Both the position numbers and the translations under genes were made by a program. The notes beneath the pieces were generated by a model that saw only the letters and a program-made list of their open reading frames with translations, was not told where the DNA came from and ran no database searches. From an uncultured bacterium (GTDB lineage Bacteria > Planctomycetota > UBA1135 > GCA-002686595), in the NCBI GenBank assembly GCA_938075305.1, contig CALJGV010000008.1, positions 178,850-242,849 of the forward strand: DNA of 64,000 nt, read 5' to 3'. Positions 24,798 through 33,842 of the stretch are shown one piece after another; within the stretch, counting starts at the first letter, position 1; each line of letters starts with the position of its first letter.

Positions 24798-26207
24798 GTG
24801 CATCAACCGCTCACCAGACCCCTCAGCGCCGCGCTGCTGACGTCCTCGCTGCTGGTCTTTCCGGCGTGCTCGGGCGGAGCTGCCCCCGCCGTTGAAGTCC
24901 CTTGGCCGCACTCCATGGCCGGCTACGACGCGGCGCTGGTGGAGGCACTAGAGGAGGCGCGCGGCGTGGTCCTCGCGAGCCCCGGGGACGCGGCGAGCTG
25001 GGTTGACCTCGGGATGCTCTTCGAGGCGCACCTGCAGCTGGAGCTGGCCGAGAGCTGCTACGGCGAGGCGGTGAGGCTCGACGGGTCCGCCCCTCGATCC
25101 TGGTACCGGCTCGCGGCCATGCGGGGCAAGAACGGGCGGGTCGCCGAGGCGTTGGACGCCCTGGCGCGCGTGGAGGCGCTCGAACCGGGCTACGCCCCCG
25201 CCTGGCGCCGCAAGGGGTGGCTCCTGCTCGCCGACGGGCGACCGGACGAGGCGGGGGCAGCCTTCGAGCGCGCAGCGTCGATCGACCCGACGGACTCCGT
25301 CGCGCAGCTCGGGCGGGTCGAGTCGGAGCTCGAGGCCGGCGACGCCGTGGCGGCCCTGGCGCGGCTGGATCGCCTCGAGGGCATCGCGCCCTCGAGCCAG
25401 GCGTTCTACCACCGGCTGCGGGGGCGGGCCCTCTCCGGGCTCGGCCGCTTCGAAGAGGCGGAGCTCGAGCTGGCGCGCGGCCGCGGCGCCAGGGTCGGAG
25501 GCGCGGACCCCTGGATGCGTGAGGTGAACGCGCTCAAGGTCGGGGAGTCGGCCATCCTCCTCCGCGCCGAGCGCATGATCGAGGGCGGTCAGGCCGCCGC
25601 CGCCGTGGAGCTGCTCCGCGGGCTCGAGGCTCGCGACCCCGACGACCCGCGGGTCTTCAAGCGCAAGGGGCGCGCGCTCGCGCGGATCGGGGACTGGCCC
25701 GGGGCCGCTGCGGCGTTGAGCCGGGCGTCCGAGCTGGACCCCGCCGATCGCGGGCTCGCCCTGGCCTCGGCCTCGGCGATGGTCAACGCGGGCGACGGAG
25801 AGGGGGCGCTCCTGGCGGCCAACCGTCTGCTGGAGATCGACCCCGGCTTCGCCGATGCCCATGAACTGCGCGCCGAGATGCTGCTCGTCCTCGGCCAACC
25901 GGCTGAGGTGGGCGGCGCGATCGAGGCGGCTGGGGCACAGGGCATCGAGACGGTGGGGCTGGCCGTCACCGCCGGTAAGGCTGCGCTCGAGCTCGAGGAC
26001 TTCGAAGGCGCGCGCGCGGCCTTCGAGCGAGCGCTCGACCTCGACGAGGGCAGCGCGGAGGCGCTGGTGGGCAGGGCGCTCTCCTGCCTCGAGCTCGGAG
26101 CGCGGGAGGCCGCGGCGTCGTCCGTGGCCTCGCTCCGGTCCGTCGACCCCGATCACCCGCTGCTCGGGGTCCTCGAGGAGGCGCTCGCCGCCGGAGGGGA
26201 CCGATGA
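24798..26207 (+). CDS. TPR-repeat lipoprotein
   Basis: The preferred start is a GTG at 24798 opening a lipoprotein signal (VHQPLTRPLSAALLTSSLLVFPACSGG); the track ORF extends into helicase antiframe. The 469-residue product is almost wholly TPR-like, with repeated 'A.....l...P....a....g......G...eA' units (for example 'AWRRKGWLLLADGRPDEAGAAFERAASIDP'). It probably acts as a periplasmic scaffold. The last codons overlap the next gene in ATGA, so it is coupled to the FG-GAP/ASPIC-UnbV protein. Confidence 0.75.
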   Translation: MHQPLTRPLSAALLTSSLLVFPACSGGAAPAVEVPWPHSMAGYDAALVEALEEARGVVLASPGDAASWVDLGMLFEAHLQLELAESCYGEAVRLDGSAPRSWYRLAAMRGKNGRVAEALDALARVEALEPGYAPAWRRKGWLLLADGRPDEAGAAFERAASIDPTDSVAQLGRVESELEAGDAVAALARLDRLEGIAPSSQAFYHRLRGRALSGLGRFEEAELELARGRGARVGGADPWMREVNALKVGESAILLRAERMIEGGQAAAAVELLRGLEARDPDDPRVFKRKGRALARIGDWPGAAAALSRASELDPADRGLALASASAMVNAGDGEGALLAANRLLEIDPGFADAHELRAEMLLVLGQPAEVGGAIEAAGAQGIETVGLAVTAGKAALELEDFEGARAAFERALDLDEGSAEALVGRALSCLELGAREAAASSVASLRSVDPDHPLLGVLEEALAAGGDR

Positions 26208-27865
26208 GAGGGCAAGGGCTCCTGGTGGCGTTCGCGCTGGCGGCGTGCTCGGGTGACGCGGGGGAGACCCCCAGGAGCGACACCGAGGCGGGCGCCGAGG
26301 CCTGGTTTGTGGACGAGACCGCCGCGCGGGGGGTCGACTTCGTGCACCGCTCCGGGCACGGGGAGCGCTTCTTCTTCCCCGAGCTCATGGGGGGCGGCGT
26401 CGCGCTGTTCGACAAGGAGGGAGACGGCGACCTTGACCTCCTGATGGTGCAGAGCGGAGCGCTCACGGACCCCGGTCAAGGGGAGCACCGGCTGTATGAG
26501 AACGACGGCAGCGGGAACTTCGAGGATGTCACCGCGGCTGCTGGGATCGCCCCCGGCGGCTACGGGATGGGAGCCGCGGCCGCGGACTACGACGGCGACG
26601 GGGACGTGGACCTCTATATCACCTGCGTCGGGCCCAACCGGCTCCTGCAGAACGATGGGGGGGGACGCTTCACCGACATCACGGCGCAGGCCGGCGTGGG
26701 TGACCCCAGCTGGGGAACGAGCGCGACGTTCCTTGACCTGGACCAGGATGGCCACCTGGACCTGTTCATCACGAACTACGTGGACTGGAGCGTCGAGACC
26801 GAGAAGGACTGCTTCGATCCGACGGGGCTCGCGGACTACTGCAGCCCCCTCGCCTACGGCGCGCCCTCCGTGGACACCCTCTACCGCAACAACGGCGACG
26901 GGACCTTCTCGGACGTGAGTGCCGCGATGGGGCTCGATGCCACGCCGGGCAACGGGCTGGGCGCGGTCGCCGGAGACTTCGACGGCGACGGGCAGGTGGA
27001 CCTGTTCGTGGCCAACGATCAGATGCCGGACAGCCTCTGGCTGCGCGGGGAAGACGGTCGCCTGGTGGACCGGGCCGAGCGCTTCGGATGTGCGCGTGAC
27101 CCGCACGGCAACCCGCGGGCGGGGATGGGCGTGGACGCGGTGGACGTGGAGGGAGACGGTGACTTGGACCTGCTCGTCGTGCACATGGCGCGGGAGCAGG
27201 ACGGGTTCTTCCGCAACCGCGGCGATGGCTTCATCGAGGAGACCCGGCTCTCTGGCATCGGCATGGGGACCTTCCGGCGCACACGCTTCGGGGTGGGGTT
27301 CCACGACTTCGACAGCGACGGTTGGCTCGACCTCTACGTCGCCAACGGCCGGGTGAATCAGATGATGGCACCCATCTCATCCGACGACATCTATGCGGAG
27401 CCGAACAGCCTGCTCCAGGGGCTGCCCAACGGGCGCTGGAAGCCGGTCGATCCGCCTGGCGGGACCTCCTCGGAGGTCTTGCTCACCAGCCGGGGCGCCG
27501 CCTTCGGCGACCTCGACGGCGACGGGGCCGTGGACATCGTGGTCGGTAGTCGGGACGGACGCGCGCAGGTCCTGATGAACGTGGCGGCGGGTGACCGCCG
27601 GCAGCTCACCGTCCGGCTCCTGGACGGCTCCCGGGATGCCCTCGGCGCCACCGCGTCCGTCGAGGTCGGGGGGCGGACCCTGCGGCGGACCGTGAAGCCG
27701 GGATACAGCTACTGCAGCTCGAGCGCCCCCTCGCTCCACTTCGGGCTGGGCGATCACCGGGGGCCTCTCGAGGTCGACGTGCGTTGGCCGGACGGGGCGA
27801 CGGAGGGGTACTCCGTCGAGGGGGACGCCGCCTCCGTGAGCCTCGTTCGGGGACAGGGCCGCTGA
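26204..27865 (+). CDS. FG-GAP/ASPIC-UnbV (CRTAC1-like) lipoprotein
   Basis: A 553-residue protein with a lipobox (MRGQGLLVAFALAACSGD). At least five FG-GAP/VCBS calcium-type repeats are visible through the signature D.DGDGD.DL (for example 'DYDGDGDVDLYI', 'DFDGDGQVDLFV' and 'DLDGDGAVDIVV'), predicting an integrin-like beta-propeller. The C-terminus, 'VKPGYSYCSSSAPSLHFGLG' followed by 'VDVRWPDGATEGY', is the ASPIC/UnbV domain. Such proteins are outer-surface or periplasmic and common in planctomycetes; no enzyme activity is known. Coupling with the TPR lipoprotein is a frequent pairing. Confidence 0.87.
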   Translation: MRGQGLLVAFALAACSGDAGETPRSDTEAGAEAWFVDETAARGVDFVHRSGHGERFFFPELMGGGVALFDKEGDGDLDLLMVQSGALTDPGQGEHRLYENDGSGNFEDVTAAAGIAPGGYGMGAAAADYDGDGDVDLYITCVGPNRLLQNDGGGRFTDITAQAGVGDPSWGTSATFLDLDQDGHLDLFITNYVDWSVETEKDCFDPTGLADYCSPLAYGAPSVDTLYRNNGDGTFSDVSAAMGLDATPGNGLGAVAGDFDGDGQVDLFVANDQMPDSLWLRGEDGRLVDRAERFGCARDPHGNPRAGMGVDAVDVEGDGDLDLLVVHMAREQDGFFRNRGDGFIEETRLSGIGMGTFRRTRFGVGFHDFDSDGWLDLYVANGRVNQMMAPISSDDIYAEPNSLLQGLPNGRWKPVDPPGGTSSEVLLTSRGAAFGDLDGDGAVDIVVGSRDGRAQVLMNVAAGDRRQLTVRLLDGSRDALGATASVEVGGRTLRRTVKPGYSYCSSSAPSLHFGLGDHRGPLEVDVRWPDGATEGYSVEGDAASVSLVRGQGR

Positions 27866-27987
27866 GTCCAGGGTTCGCGACCCAGGACATGGGGTAATTC
27901 CCGCCTGAGAGTCCGTGCGGTGTCGCGCCGGATCGGGCTCCTCCATCGCGGCGACGGATGGGTCGCTCGTTCTCTTGGGAGGAGACG

Positions 27988-28440
27988 ATGGACACGATCG
28001 AGAAGCAGATCGACGAGTTCCGCTATGAAGCGGCGGACGGCGCCAAGGTGCGCATCGTGGAGGACATGGCCGTCAACGATGACGAGCGGGTCATCCCCTT
28101 CCTGCTCGAGGTCCTCTCGGATGCAGATGAGTTCGAGCTCGCCCGCGTCGAGGCGGCGAAGCTCATCGGGTCCGGCTTCGAGATCCAGCGGGATCGGATC
28201 TGTGAGGTGCTCGCCCAGGTCCTCGATCGGACCCATGCGTCCGAGGCCGTGTTCAGCTCGGTGATGGACGCGGCCAGCGCCTACGACCACCACTCTCCCG
28301 AGCTCCGCGCTGCGTTGCGCGAGGCCGAGGCGAGGCTCCTCGATGTGGACCCGCAGGTGGCCCTACGTCGGGAGAGTTCATCGAGGGATGCTGAGCTGGC
28401 GCTCGGCTTCCTGGAGGAACTCGGCGGGCTCGATCTGTGA
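27988..28440 (+). CDS. Small HEAT-like helical protein
   Basis: The chosen start is the ATG at 27988, directly after a strong GGGAGGAG Shine-Dalgarno sequence; an ATG ten codons upstream lacks one. The 150-residue product has HEAT-like helices: 'KVRIVEDMAVNDDERVIPFLLEVLSDADEFELARVEAAKLIGSG' describes a typical 'd.r.ip.L...l.d.....r..Aa..lg' pattern. No signal peptide is seen, so it is cytoplasmic. It could be an interaction or immunity-type helical-repeat protein; no family is named. Confidence 0.65.
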   Translation: MDTIEKQIDEFRYEAADGAKVRIVEDMAVNDDERVIPFLLEVLSDADEFELARVEAAKLIGSGFEIQRDRICEVLAQVLDRTHASEAVFSSVMDAASAYDHHSPELRAALREAEARLLDVDPQVALRRESSSRDAELALGFLEELGGLDL

Positions 28441-28455
28441 CCTGAACTGGCGGCT

Positions 28456-29154
28456 CTAGCCGTCGATGCGGGCGGGGAGAGGCTCGCCATCGGGGATGAA
28501 GCTCATGGAGACGGAGTTCACGCAGTGGCGCGTGTTCTTATCCGTGAAGCGTTCACCGATGAAGACGTGCCCGAGGTGTCCGCTGCAGTGCTCGCAGAGG
28601 ATCTCGGTTCGCCGACCGTCCGAGTCGGTCTCCCGGCGGACCGCGCCAGCGATCTCATCGTCGAAGCTCGGCCACCCGCAGTGGCTCTCGAACTTGTCCT
28701 CGGAGAGGTAGAGGGCCGCGTTGCACCGCCGGCAGATGTAGGTGCCCTTCGCCTTGTTGCTGAGGAGGGCTCCGGTGCCGGGGCGCTCGGTGCCCTTCCG
28801 GAGGATCACGTACTCCTCGGAGCTGCTCAGTTCGTTGAACTCGCCTTGGACGGACTCTTGCATGGGGGATCGGGGGTCGGTGCTGGGGGCGGCCTCCTCG
28901 CTGGCCTCCATCGGGGGCGCAGGGGGGGCCTCGGTGTCCGGTGTCAGCGCAGAGACGACGCCGATGCTCCCCGCGTCCTTCGGCTTCGCGGCCGGCGTGG
29001 CGAGGACCGTGGGGGGCGCGGCGTCGGCTCCATCTCCAGTTGCCGGGGTAGAGGTCCTCGGGGCGGGGTCACCGCCTGGGTCCTGGGGCGCCGGCGTGCA
29101 GCACGCGACGAGGGAGGCGATGGTGAGGCTGGCGAGGGTCTTGAGAGGGCTCAT
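28456..29154 (-). CDS. msrB: Peptide-methionine (R)-S-oxide reductase MsrB, lipoprotein form
   Basis: The preferred start is the ATG at 29154 ([21 protein letters not shown]), a lipoprotein signal, giving 232 residues. After an alanine/proline-rich linker, the MsrB domain starts near residue 105: '[17 protein letters not shown]', zinc-binding CRRC and CEHC pairs, '[10 protein letters not shown]' and catalytic [11 protein letters not shown]. MsrB reduces methionine-R-sulfoxide; as an exported lipoprotein it would repair envelope proteins. It is convergent with the small HEAT-like gene. Confidence 0.93.
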   Translation of the reverse strand: MSPLKTLASLTIASLVACCTPAPQDPGGDPAPRTSTPATGDGADAAPPTVLATPAAKPKDAGSIGVVSALTPDTEAPPAPPMEASEEAAPSTDPRSPMQESVQGEFNELSSSEEYVILRKGTERPGTGALLSNKAKGTYICRRCNAALYLSEDKFESHCGWPSFDDEIAGAVRRETDSDGRRTEILCEHCSGHLGHVFIGERFTDKNTRHCVNSVSMSFIPDGEPLPARIDG

Positions 29155-29297
29155 GGGATAGGGCTCCGTATCGAGCGGCATCATGGGCGACGATTCAGGT
29201 CATTGGTAGCGGGCCGTCGGGTGGATGAGTGAGCTTCTACAGGGACGGAACCTGGGGCACGATCCTGCGGGGTCTGGGGGCGCCGTCGCCAGGGGGG

Positions 29298-32249
29298 TTA
29301 CCGGGGCAACTCCACCTCGACCTCGGACTCCTCGCCCGGGCGGACCTCGAACTCGACGGGCTCCCCTGCGCGCGTCTGCGTGCCGTCCTCGGGCGCGGAG
29401 GCCTCCACGGTGACCGTCCACTTTCCCGCTGCCAGGCCGCCCACTCTGGCTCGGCCGGCTCGGAGGAGCTCGATCTTCGACTGATCCCTGGACTCCTGTT
29501 CGACGGGCTTGAGCGTGACCCACGTGACGCCCTCGGAGTCACCGCCATCCGCGAGCACGATGAGGGCGGAGCCGCCCTCGGTGAGCTCCACCGCGCCGAC
29601 GTCCAGCGTCCGGCCCGGTTCCACCGAGAGGTCCTTGAGGACCCTGTCGGTGAACCCCTTGGCCTTCAAGACCAGCTGAAGCTCGGACTCCGGCTTGATG
29701 CCCTTGATCCGGAACGAGCCGTCCTTGGCGGTCCGCTGGTTGGTCTCGGTCATGCCAAGGAACTGGCGCGAGATCCGAGCCGACTCGTCTCCGACCGAAC
29801 GGCGGATCTCGACCGAGGCGCCAGCAACCGCGTCGCCCTTGGAGTCGACCGCGCGGCCTTCGATGCAGCTGATGGCGAGGTTGAAGGTCACGGTGTTGAC
29901 CCCCGGCTCGATCTCAAGGTCCACCCTGGCGGGCATGGTCAGGTCCTCGTGGCGGATGAGGGCCGCCGCCGGCCCCGTGCCGAGGTCGGCCACCTCGAAC
30001 CGACCCTCGCCGTCGGAGGTGTCCGTCGAGGGCTGATTGCCGAACCCGGCGAACTGGTCCTGGATGTTGATGAACTGCTCCTGCCGATCCGCCTGGTCGG
30101 CTGGGACGACGGAGAGGCGAGCGCCCATGGCGGGCTCCCCGTCGATGAGGACGACCCCGGAGAGCGTGGCCGAGGTGGGGAGCAGGTAGTCGATGCGGAC
30201 CTTCGTGTTCGCCGCGAGGTCCACGCTCTGCCACTCGCTCTGGTCGTCTCCCAGGGACGCCTGCCTCCCGAAGGGCTGTCCGGCGCTTCGCATGGCGCGC
30301 ACCTCGTAGGTGCCCGCTGGGAGGCCATCGAAGACCGCGAGGCCGTCCTTGCCCGAGGCCTTTCCGGCCTTCCACGGGCGGTCCTCATCCAGGTTCCTGC
30401 ACTCCACCCTAGCGCCCGGGAGGAGGAGGTCCTCGTCACCGACCACCGCGACGGTCAGCTCGGCCCCGCGGGAGAGCACGATCCGAATGGCCTCATTCCC
30501 CGGCCGGGGGGCGATTGGCTCCTCGAGGTAGGTGCCGTAGCCCCTGGCCTTCACCTCTAGCCTCGCCTCGGGATCCCCGAGGTCGGAGAGTTGGCAGCGA
30601 CCGTCACGGTCGGTCTTCGTCCAGACCTCCTGGCCGTTGCTCCCCAGCATCATGTCGCGGCGGGTCGCCTGCTGCCTCGTGGAGAGGGTCACGCGCGCCT
30701 TTCGCACGGGCTTCCCCGTGACGGCCTCGACCACCTCGAACCGGAGGGTGCGGGCGCGCTCCATCTCCAGGGTGCCGCCGGAGGCGAGCGCGCCCTCCGC
30801 GATCGTGATGGGGGCGGTCACGGCTCGCTTGTAGCCCGGCGCGTCCACGGTCACCGTGAGGTCCCCACGGTCCCCGTCCGGCCGCAGCTCGTAGAGGGTC
30901 AGCCTCCCGTTCTTGATGCGTTTGGGCGGGCGGCCGCCCTTCGGCGTGAGCATGACCTTGGCCGATCGTTCGCCCCACCGCGCGAGCACGGTCACCTCCT
31001 CCACGGGCTCGCGGCTCAACCGGTCGATCACCTTCAACTCGAGCGTCGCGCCGGGGTCGAAGTTCAGGGAGTGGAAGGAGCCGTCTGCGGTGGCATCCAA
31101 TGAGTTCGAGAGGATGACGGTCTCGACGAACTGTCGCCTCTCCATGGCCTGGATCCGATAGCGGGCGCCAGGCTCGAGGCCGCCGATCTCAAAGCTCCCG
31201 TCACCCTTGATCTCGGCGGTCTCCTCACCCGCCGGGGAGAGGCGCGCCGCCATGAGGGTCTGGAACCGTGACTTCCCGTCGGACTCCTGGGGGTCGAGGG
31301 CGCTCGCGGCCACCTTGCCGTACTCGCGGCCCGGGGGGTATCCGGAGATCACCCCGCGGATCACTCCTGCGCGCTCAGCGGTGATCTCGATGTTGACCAG
31401 CACATCCCCCGCGCGCTTCGCGGCGCCCTCGAACCGCGCGGGCATGATCGAGTCGTGTTCGGCCAGCAGGACGATCTCCCCTTCCGGCTCGTGCTCGAGT
31501 TTGAAGCGCCCCTCTGCGTCCGTGGTCTCGAGCCCCAGCATGCTGGAGAAGCCGATCTGGTCCATGGTCGCGATCATCTGGTCGCCCTCGCGCTCGATGC
31601 GCCGGACCCGGGCGCCTTCGATCGGACGACCGAGGTCGTCCCGGACCCAGCCCTCGATGACCACGGCTCCATCGAGGATGATGTCGCCGAGGTTCGTGGT
31701 GCTGTCGCCCTGGAAGATGTGCTTGATGGGGGCGGCGAGGTACCCGCGGGCGTCGGCCTTGATCCCGATCGTGAGGCCGAGCGGCTCGGAGTCCTCGGCG
31801 GCGAAGCGGCCCTCGTCGTCGGTGGTGGCCTCAAGCCTGAGTTGCCGTGGGGTGCCGAAGGACCGAACGGCGATGGTGTTGGCCTGCTCCCAGGGCATCA
31901 GTTCCACCTCGACCCCGGAGAGGGGGCGCCCCAACGAGTCGAGCAGGCGACCGCGGTAGGGGCCATCCAGTGCAACCGCTCCGCGACGCTGCCGGACCCG
32001 GTTACGGACCCCAGCTTCCTCCCGGGCGGGGCGCGCCAGGGCCGCCTCGCGGGTTCCCTCCGCGGGCCTTGCCCGCAGGTCGGAGAGCTCGGCCTCGACC
32101 TCCGGCTCGGCCGCGCGCGTCACCTCGCCGGCTCCCCCTGCGATGAGGTCGGCGTCCTCGGGCCGGCCGTCTCCGGTGATGAGGAATAGGCCTGCCAGCC
32201 CGCCGATGGCGGCGGCGATGAGGAGGAGGGCGATGGGTTGGCGGGTCAT
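29298..32249 (-). CDS. Large envelope protein with tandem carboxypeptidase-regulatory-like domains
   Basis: A 983-residue protein anchored by one N-terminal transmembrane helix or uncleaved signal (MTRQPIALLLIAAAIGGLAGLFL). A charged linker is followed by many beta-sandwich modules of CarboxypepD_reg type, recognisable by 'G.v.d..G.pl.G..v' starts ('RLLDSLGRPLSGVEVELMP', 'WVRDDLGRPIEGARVRRI', 'AVDSKGDAVAGASVEIRR') and 'T..dG.f.' ends. There is no recognised catalytic domain. Such modular proteins are frequent in planctomycetes and may be extracellular or periplasmic scaffolds. Confidence 0.75.
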   Translation of the reverse strand: MTRQPIALLLIAAAIGGLAGLFLITGDGRPEDADLIAGGAGEVTRAAEPEVEAELSDLRARPAEGTREAALARPAREEAGVRNRVRQRRGAVALDGPYRGRLLDSLGRPLSGVEVELMPWEQANTIAVRSFGTPRQLRLEATTDDEGRFAAEDSEPLGLTIGIKADARGYLAAPIKHIFQGDSTTNLGDIILDGAVVIEGWVRDDLGRPIEGARVRRIEREGDQMIATMDQIGFSSMLGLETTDAEGRFKLEHEPEGEIVLLAEHDSIMPARFEGAAKRAGDVLVNIEITAERAGVIRGVISGYPPGREYGKVAASALDPQESDGKSRFQTLMAARLSPAGEETAEIKGDGSFEIGGLEPGARYRIQAMERRQFVETVILSNSLDATADGSFHSLNFDPGATLELKVIDRLSREPVEEVTVLARWGERSAKVMLTPKGGRPPKRIKNGRLTLYELRPDGDRGDLTVTVDAPGYKRAVTAPITIAEGALASGGTLEMERARTLRFEVVEAVTGKPVRKARVTLSTRQQATRRDMMLGSNGQEVWTKTDRDGRCQLSDLGDPEARLEVKARGYGTYLEEPIAPRPGNEAIRIVLSRGAELTVAVVGDEDLLLPGARVECRNLDEDRPWKAGKASGKDGLAVFDGLPAGTYEVRAMRSAGQPFGRQASLGDDQSEWQSVDLAANTKVRIDYLLPTSATLSGVVLIDGEPAMGARLSVVPADQADRQEQFINIQDQFAGFGNQPSTDTSDGEGRFEVADLGTGPAAALIRHEDLTMPARVDLEIEPGVNTVTFNLAISCIEGRAVDSKGDAVAGASVEIRRSVGDESARISRQFLGMTETNQRTAKDGSFRIKGIKPESELQLVLKAKGFTDRVLKDLSVEPGRTLDVGAVELTEGGSALIVLADGGDSEGVTWVTLKPVEQESRDQSKIELLRAGRARVGGLAAGKWTVTVEASAPEDGTQTRAGEPVEFEVRPGEESEVEVELPR

Positions 32250-32483
32250 GGTGGGTACCGGAGCGCTTCCAGGGTGGTATGCGACCGGGACGTCCAGATC
32301 GTCGCACGACTACGAGTTTTTCGTCTCAACGCTTCCCGCGGGGCCGCGGCCCCGGGCGCCGGCCCCCCGGCCAAGGCGACCGAGGCCAGCATCGCGGCGG
32401 CGGGCGTGGTCGCAGTGGGGGGGCCGACCCGGCCCGGGGTTCGGACCGTCGGTCGGCCGGGGGTCCGCGGGTATGCTCTGACC

Positions 32484-33842
32484 GTGGGCTCCGGGATCAG
32501 ATTCGAATCAGCCAGAGGGCAGCGGGGGGCGTTCGCTCTGTTGCTCTGCTGCGTGGCGTGTGGACCGGGTGGCGGGCCCCCGGAGCCGCCGCCGGTCAAC
32601 GTCGTCCTCATCGTCATCGACACCCTCCGCAGGGACCATCTCTCTGCCTACGGGTACGAACGGGAGACCAGCCCGGCGCTGGATCGGCTGGCGGCGGAGG
32701 CCGTGCGCTATGACGCTGCCATCAGTCAGGCACCCTGGACGACGCCGTCCATCGGGGCGCTGATGACCTCCCGATACCCGACTGCGCTCGGGATTCGCGG
32801 CGAGCGGAACGCGCTCAGCGACGAACTCGAGCTCCTGCCCGAGGCGCTGGCTGGCGCGGGCTACCACACGGCGGGGGTCATCAGTCACTCGTTCCTCGGG
32901 TCGGACTGGAACTTCGATCAGGGGTTCGAGGTCTTCGACGAGGAGCACGTTCTGGGCCACGCGGCGGTCACCTCGGAGGGGGTGACTGAGGTCGCGACGC
33001 GGCTCGCGGGTCAGCTCGCGGCCGAGGCCGAGCCCTTCTTCCTCTTCGTCCACTACTTCGATCCCCACGCGGCCTATGTCGAGCACGAGGCCAGCGCCTT
33101 CGGCGGCGCCGGGGATTATGCGGGAGAAGTGAAGAGCGGGCTCCTGTTCAAGGAACTGCGGGGGATGACGGAGCGGGTCGACGGGGAGGACCTCCGGGAG
33201 ATTCGCCGTCTCTACGACTCGGAGATCCGCTTCACCGATGGGCACATCGGTCGCCTGCTCGAGCAGTTGAGGGAGGGCGGAGCCTGGGACGACACGCTGG
33301 TCATCGTGACCGCAGATCACGGGGAAGAATTCCTCGACCACGGTCAGTTCGGCCACGCGAAGTCGCTCTACGAGGAGCTCGTGGGGGTGCCGCTGCTGAT
33401 CAAGGCGCCGGCTCGACTCGGCGTCACGCCCGGCGTGGTCACGGAGCCGGTGGCGCTGGTGGACCTCTACCCGACGATCCTGGAGGTCACCGGCGTCTCT
33501 GGACCCGACGACCTCGAGGGTGAGCCCCTGCTGCCCGTCGCGCCCTCGGGCCGCCCGATCTTCACGGAGACAGGCCGGGGAGGCCGGGGTTTCGCGGTGG
33601 TCGACGGGGGGCTCAAGTTGATCGTTCAGCGGGACGGAAGCTGCGAGCTCTACGACCTCCGGGCAGACCACGCGGAGCAGACCGACCTGGCCGAGTCCCG
33701 CCCCGACGACGTACAGAGGCTGGGGGCGCTGGTCGAGGAGTGGCGCGAGATCCAGCGCGGCAAGGTGAAGGGTGGCGCGAAGGTGGAGCTCGACAGGGAA
33801 CGCAGCAAGAGGATCGAGAACCTCGGATATGGCGGCGACTGA
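32484..33842 (+). CDS. Sulfatase-superfamily hydrolase without a formylglycine motif, lipoprotein-like
   Basis: The ORF has no upstream ATG that fits; the GTG at 32484 opens a lipoprotein-type leader ending LLLCCVACGPGG, for 452 residues. Metal-binding blocks of the alkaline-phosphatase superfamily are intact: 'VLIVIDTLRRDHLSAYG' and 'VTADHGEEFLDHGQFGH'. The nucleophile site is APWTTPSIGALMTSRYP, with threonine where sulfatases carry the formylglycine cysteine or serine (CxPxR) and no arginine two residues after the proline. Threonine nucleophiles occur in phospho-transferring relatives such as LtaS and EptA, so phosphoester chemistry is possible. It overlaps the next gene by 14 bp. Confidence 0.8.
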   Translation: MGSGIRFESARGQRGAFALLLCCVACGPGGGPPEPPPVNVVLIVIDTLRRDHLSAYGYERETSPALDRLAAEAVRYDAAISQAPWTTPSIGALMTSRYPTALGIRGERNALSDELELLPEALAGAGYHTAGVISHSFLGSDWNFDQGFEVFDEEHVLGHAAVTSEGVTEVATRLAGQLAAEAEPFFLFVHYFDPHAAYVEHEASAFGGAGDYAGEVKSGLLFKELRGMTERVDGEDLREIRRLYDSEIRFTDGHIGRLLEQLREGGAWDDTLVIVTADHGEEFLDHGQFGHAKSLYEELVGVPLLIKAPARLGVTPGVVTEPVALVDLYPTILEVTGVSGPDDLEGEPLLPVAPSGRPIFTETGRGGRGFAVVDGGLKLIVQRDGSCELYDLRADHAEQTDLAESRPDDVQRLGALVEEWREIQRGKVKGGAKVELDRERSKRIENLGYGGD

